This document shows, in pieces, positions 5,760 through 6,438 of a stretch of 6,438 nucleotides of DNA. The stretch's first letter is position 1, and each line of letters starts with the position of its first letter. Where the stretch lies: assembly GCA_018675395.1 (NCBI GenBank), contig JABGYE010000300.1, forward strand, positions 1 through 6,438, given 5' to 3'. The DNA comes from EC70 sp018675395. Lineage in GTDB: Bacteria; Verrucomicrobiota; Verrucomicrobiia; Verrucomicrobiales; DEV007. The notes beneath the pieces were generated by a model. That model saw only the letters and a program-made list of their open reading frames with translations. It searched no databases and was not told the DNA's origin. The position numbers and the translations under genes were made by a program.

Positions 5760-6438
5760 GAATTAGCATTAACCGCAGTAAGTACTTTTGACAATACATT
5801 GGAGGGTACTTGCCTGATATTGAAAATTATTTTTTCACCCGATCCAGATAAAACCAGTGATTTCATACTAGATAGAAATATTAACAGTATGCCTGCCAGC
5901 ATCGATACTAGGGTAGCTAATGGACCCATTGAAGGTACTCCATTAGCAAATAAGATTATTGGAAATAAGAGGAAGAACGCACCCAATCCTAATTGCGTAT
6001 AATTTCGTTGTCTGACCATGCTTATGGCTCCGGTGTGGCGCATATTTATTTGCTCGATGCTGAAATCTTTTGTTTTTCTTCTAAAACAAATTGATCGCTG
6101 ATTAGTGACAATGAGTCTTCCTTTGTGGCGAAGGATTAGCCCTGCTAATCCAAGATCCCAAAAACCTTGAGGTATATCCAGCAAAATAACTTCGTCTGAA
6201 TTTAATGGTAAATCCGGCGTGGAGACCCCTTCCAGTGAAATTATATTGCCAGAACGGGGTGATGTTTCTGGCTCATTATAAGAGAGAGTCGACTGGTTCT
6301 GGACAGGTGGAGTGGCAGGAATGTTCATTTCTTTTTGGCAATTAGGGCATTGAACATTCTTCCCATGAAGGTCAGGGCTAATCGTTAATTGCTGGCTGCA
6401 ATTAGGGCAGTTAATTGCAGTGCCGGGTTGGTTCTGAG
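5756..6438 (-). CDS. Zinc-ribbon / PH-like / two-helix membrane protein, N-terminus cut by the window edge
   Basis: The frame stays open from the first in-window Met (6328) to the right edge, adding 36 residues, so 6328 is very unlikely to be the start and the gene is partial. The added part has two CPNC knuckles (Cys codons at 6407-6409, 6398-6400, 6347-6349 and 6338-6340) in a C-x2-C-x16-C-x2-C pattern, a small zinc ribbon. After a Pro/Ser/Asn-rich linker, residues about 44-105 (numbered from the Met at 6328) look like the first strands of a bacterial PH domain, with HKGRLIVTNQRSICF (68-82) the clearest match. Two transmembrane segments follow (about 112-129 and 134-154), then a strand-and-helix tail (SLVLSGSGEKIIFNI, then a helix to 188) that could complete the PH fold. 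The zinc ribbon and PH parts would lie on the same, probably cytoplasmic, side. Function is unknown. It is coupled by a 4-nt overlap to the four-helix membrane protein. Confidence 0.85.
   Translation of the reverse strand, partial: QNQPGTAINCPNCSQQLTISPDLHGKNVQCPNCQKEMNIPATPPVQNQSTLSYNEPETSPRSGNIISLEGVSTPDLPLNSDEVILLDIPQGFWDLGLAGLILRHKGRLIVTNQRSICFRRKTKDFSIEQINMRHTGAISMVRQRNYTQLGLGAFFLLFPIILFANGVPSMGPLATLVSMLAGILLIFLSSMKSLVLSGSGEKIIFNIRQVPSNVLSKVLTAVNANS

Noticed and set aside
5799..6002. 67-codon plus-strand open frame opposite the zinc-ribbon/PH gene
   Set aside because: The opposite strand has coherent membrane segments and a conserved-looking PH motif; this frame has neither an SD nor a recognisable product.
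1..6438. Search for CRISPR arrays, insertion sequences, tRNA or rRNA genes and toxin-antitoxin or other defence genes
   Set aside because: No regularly spaced repeats, transposase motifs, tRNA-like cloverleaf, or recognised defence-domain signatures were seen. The VWA and zinc-ribbon genes lack the neighbours that would mark a defence cluster.

Overview
This window looks like chromosomal DNA from a free-living, probably aquatic, bacterium of the Planctomycetota/Verrucomicrobiota (PVC) type. The inference rests on gene content: a PDZ protein with degenerate trypsin-like motifs (a CGGPL box in place of GNSGGPL), a secreted formylglycine sulfatase, a TonB-shaped von Willebrand A protein with a glycine-rich linker, and a CPxC zinc-ribbon protein joined to a PH-like domain. 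Weak or absent Shine-Dalgarno sequences before several genes also fit. The lineage call is recalled from family knowledge, not computed.

Layout. Four genes run on the plus strand: (1) 13-1482, an exported PDZ/trypsin-like pseudoprotease with a C-terminal coiled coil; (2) 1540-2604, a Gfo/Idh/MocA-family NAD(P)-dependent oxidoreductase; (3) 2687-3754, a membrane-anchored VWA protein with an intact MIDAS motif; (4) 3820-5175, a secreted type I sulfatase with a complete catalytic set. Two genes run on the minus strand and converge on the sulfatase: a partial gene entering from the right edge (5756-6438) encoding a zinc ribbon, a PH-like region and two membrane segments, and a four-helix membrane protein (5298-5759) joined to it by a 4-nt ATGA stop/start overlap.

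The gaps between the plus-strand genes (57, 82 and 65 nt) are too long for tight coupling. They contain inverted repeats (before genes 2 and 3) and -10-like boxes (before genes 3 and 4), so some genes may have their own promoters. The sulfatase and the oxidoreductase could both act in catabolism of sulfated polysaccharides, but nothing here proves a pathway. The two minus-strand genes are a convincing pair, probably one membrane complex of unknown role.

I see no CRISPR array, insertion sequence, tRNA, rRNA or recognised defence system. The items most worth a second look are the PDZ domain nested inside a trypsin-like fold with catalytic residues replaced, the zinc-ribbon/PH/membrane protein whose true N-terminus lies beyond 6328 and runs off the window, and the hairpins placed directly before genes 2 and 3.
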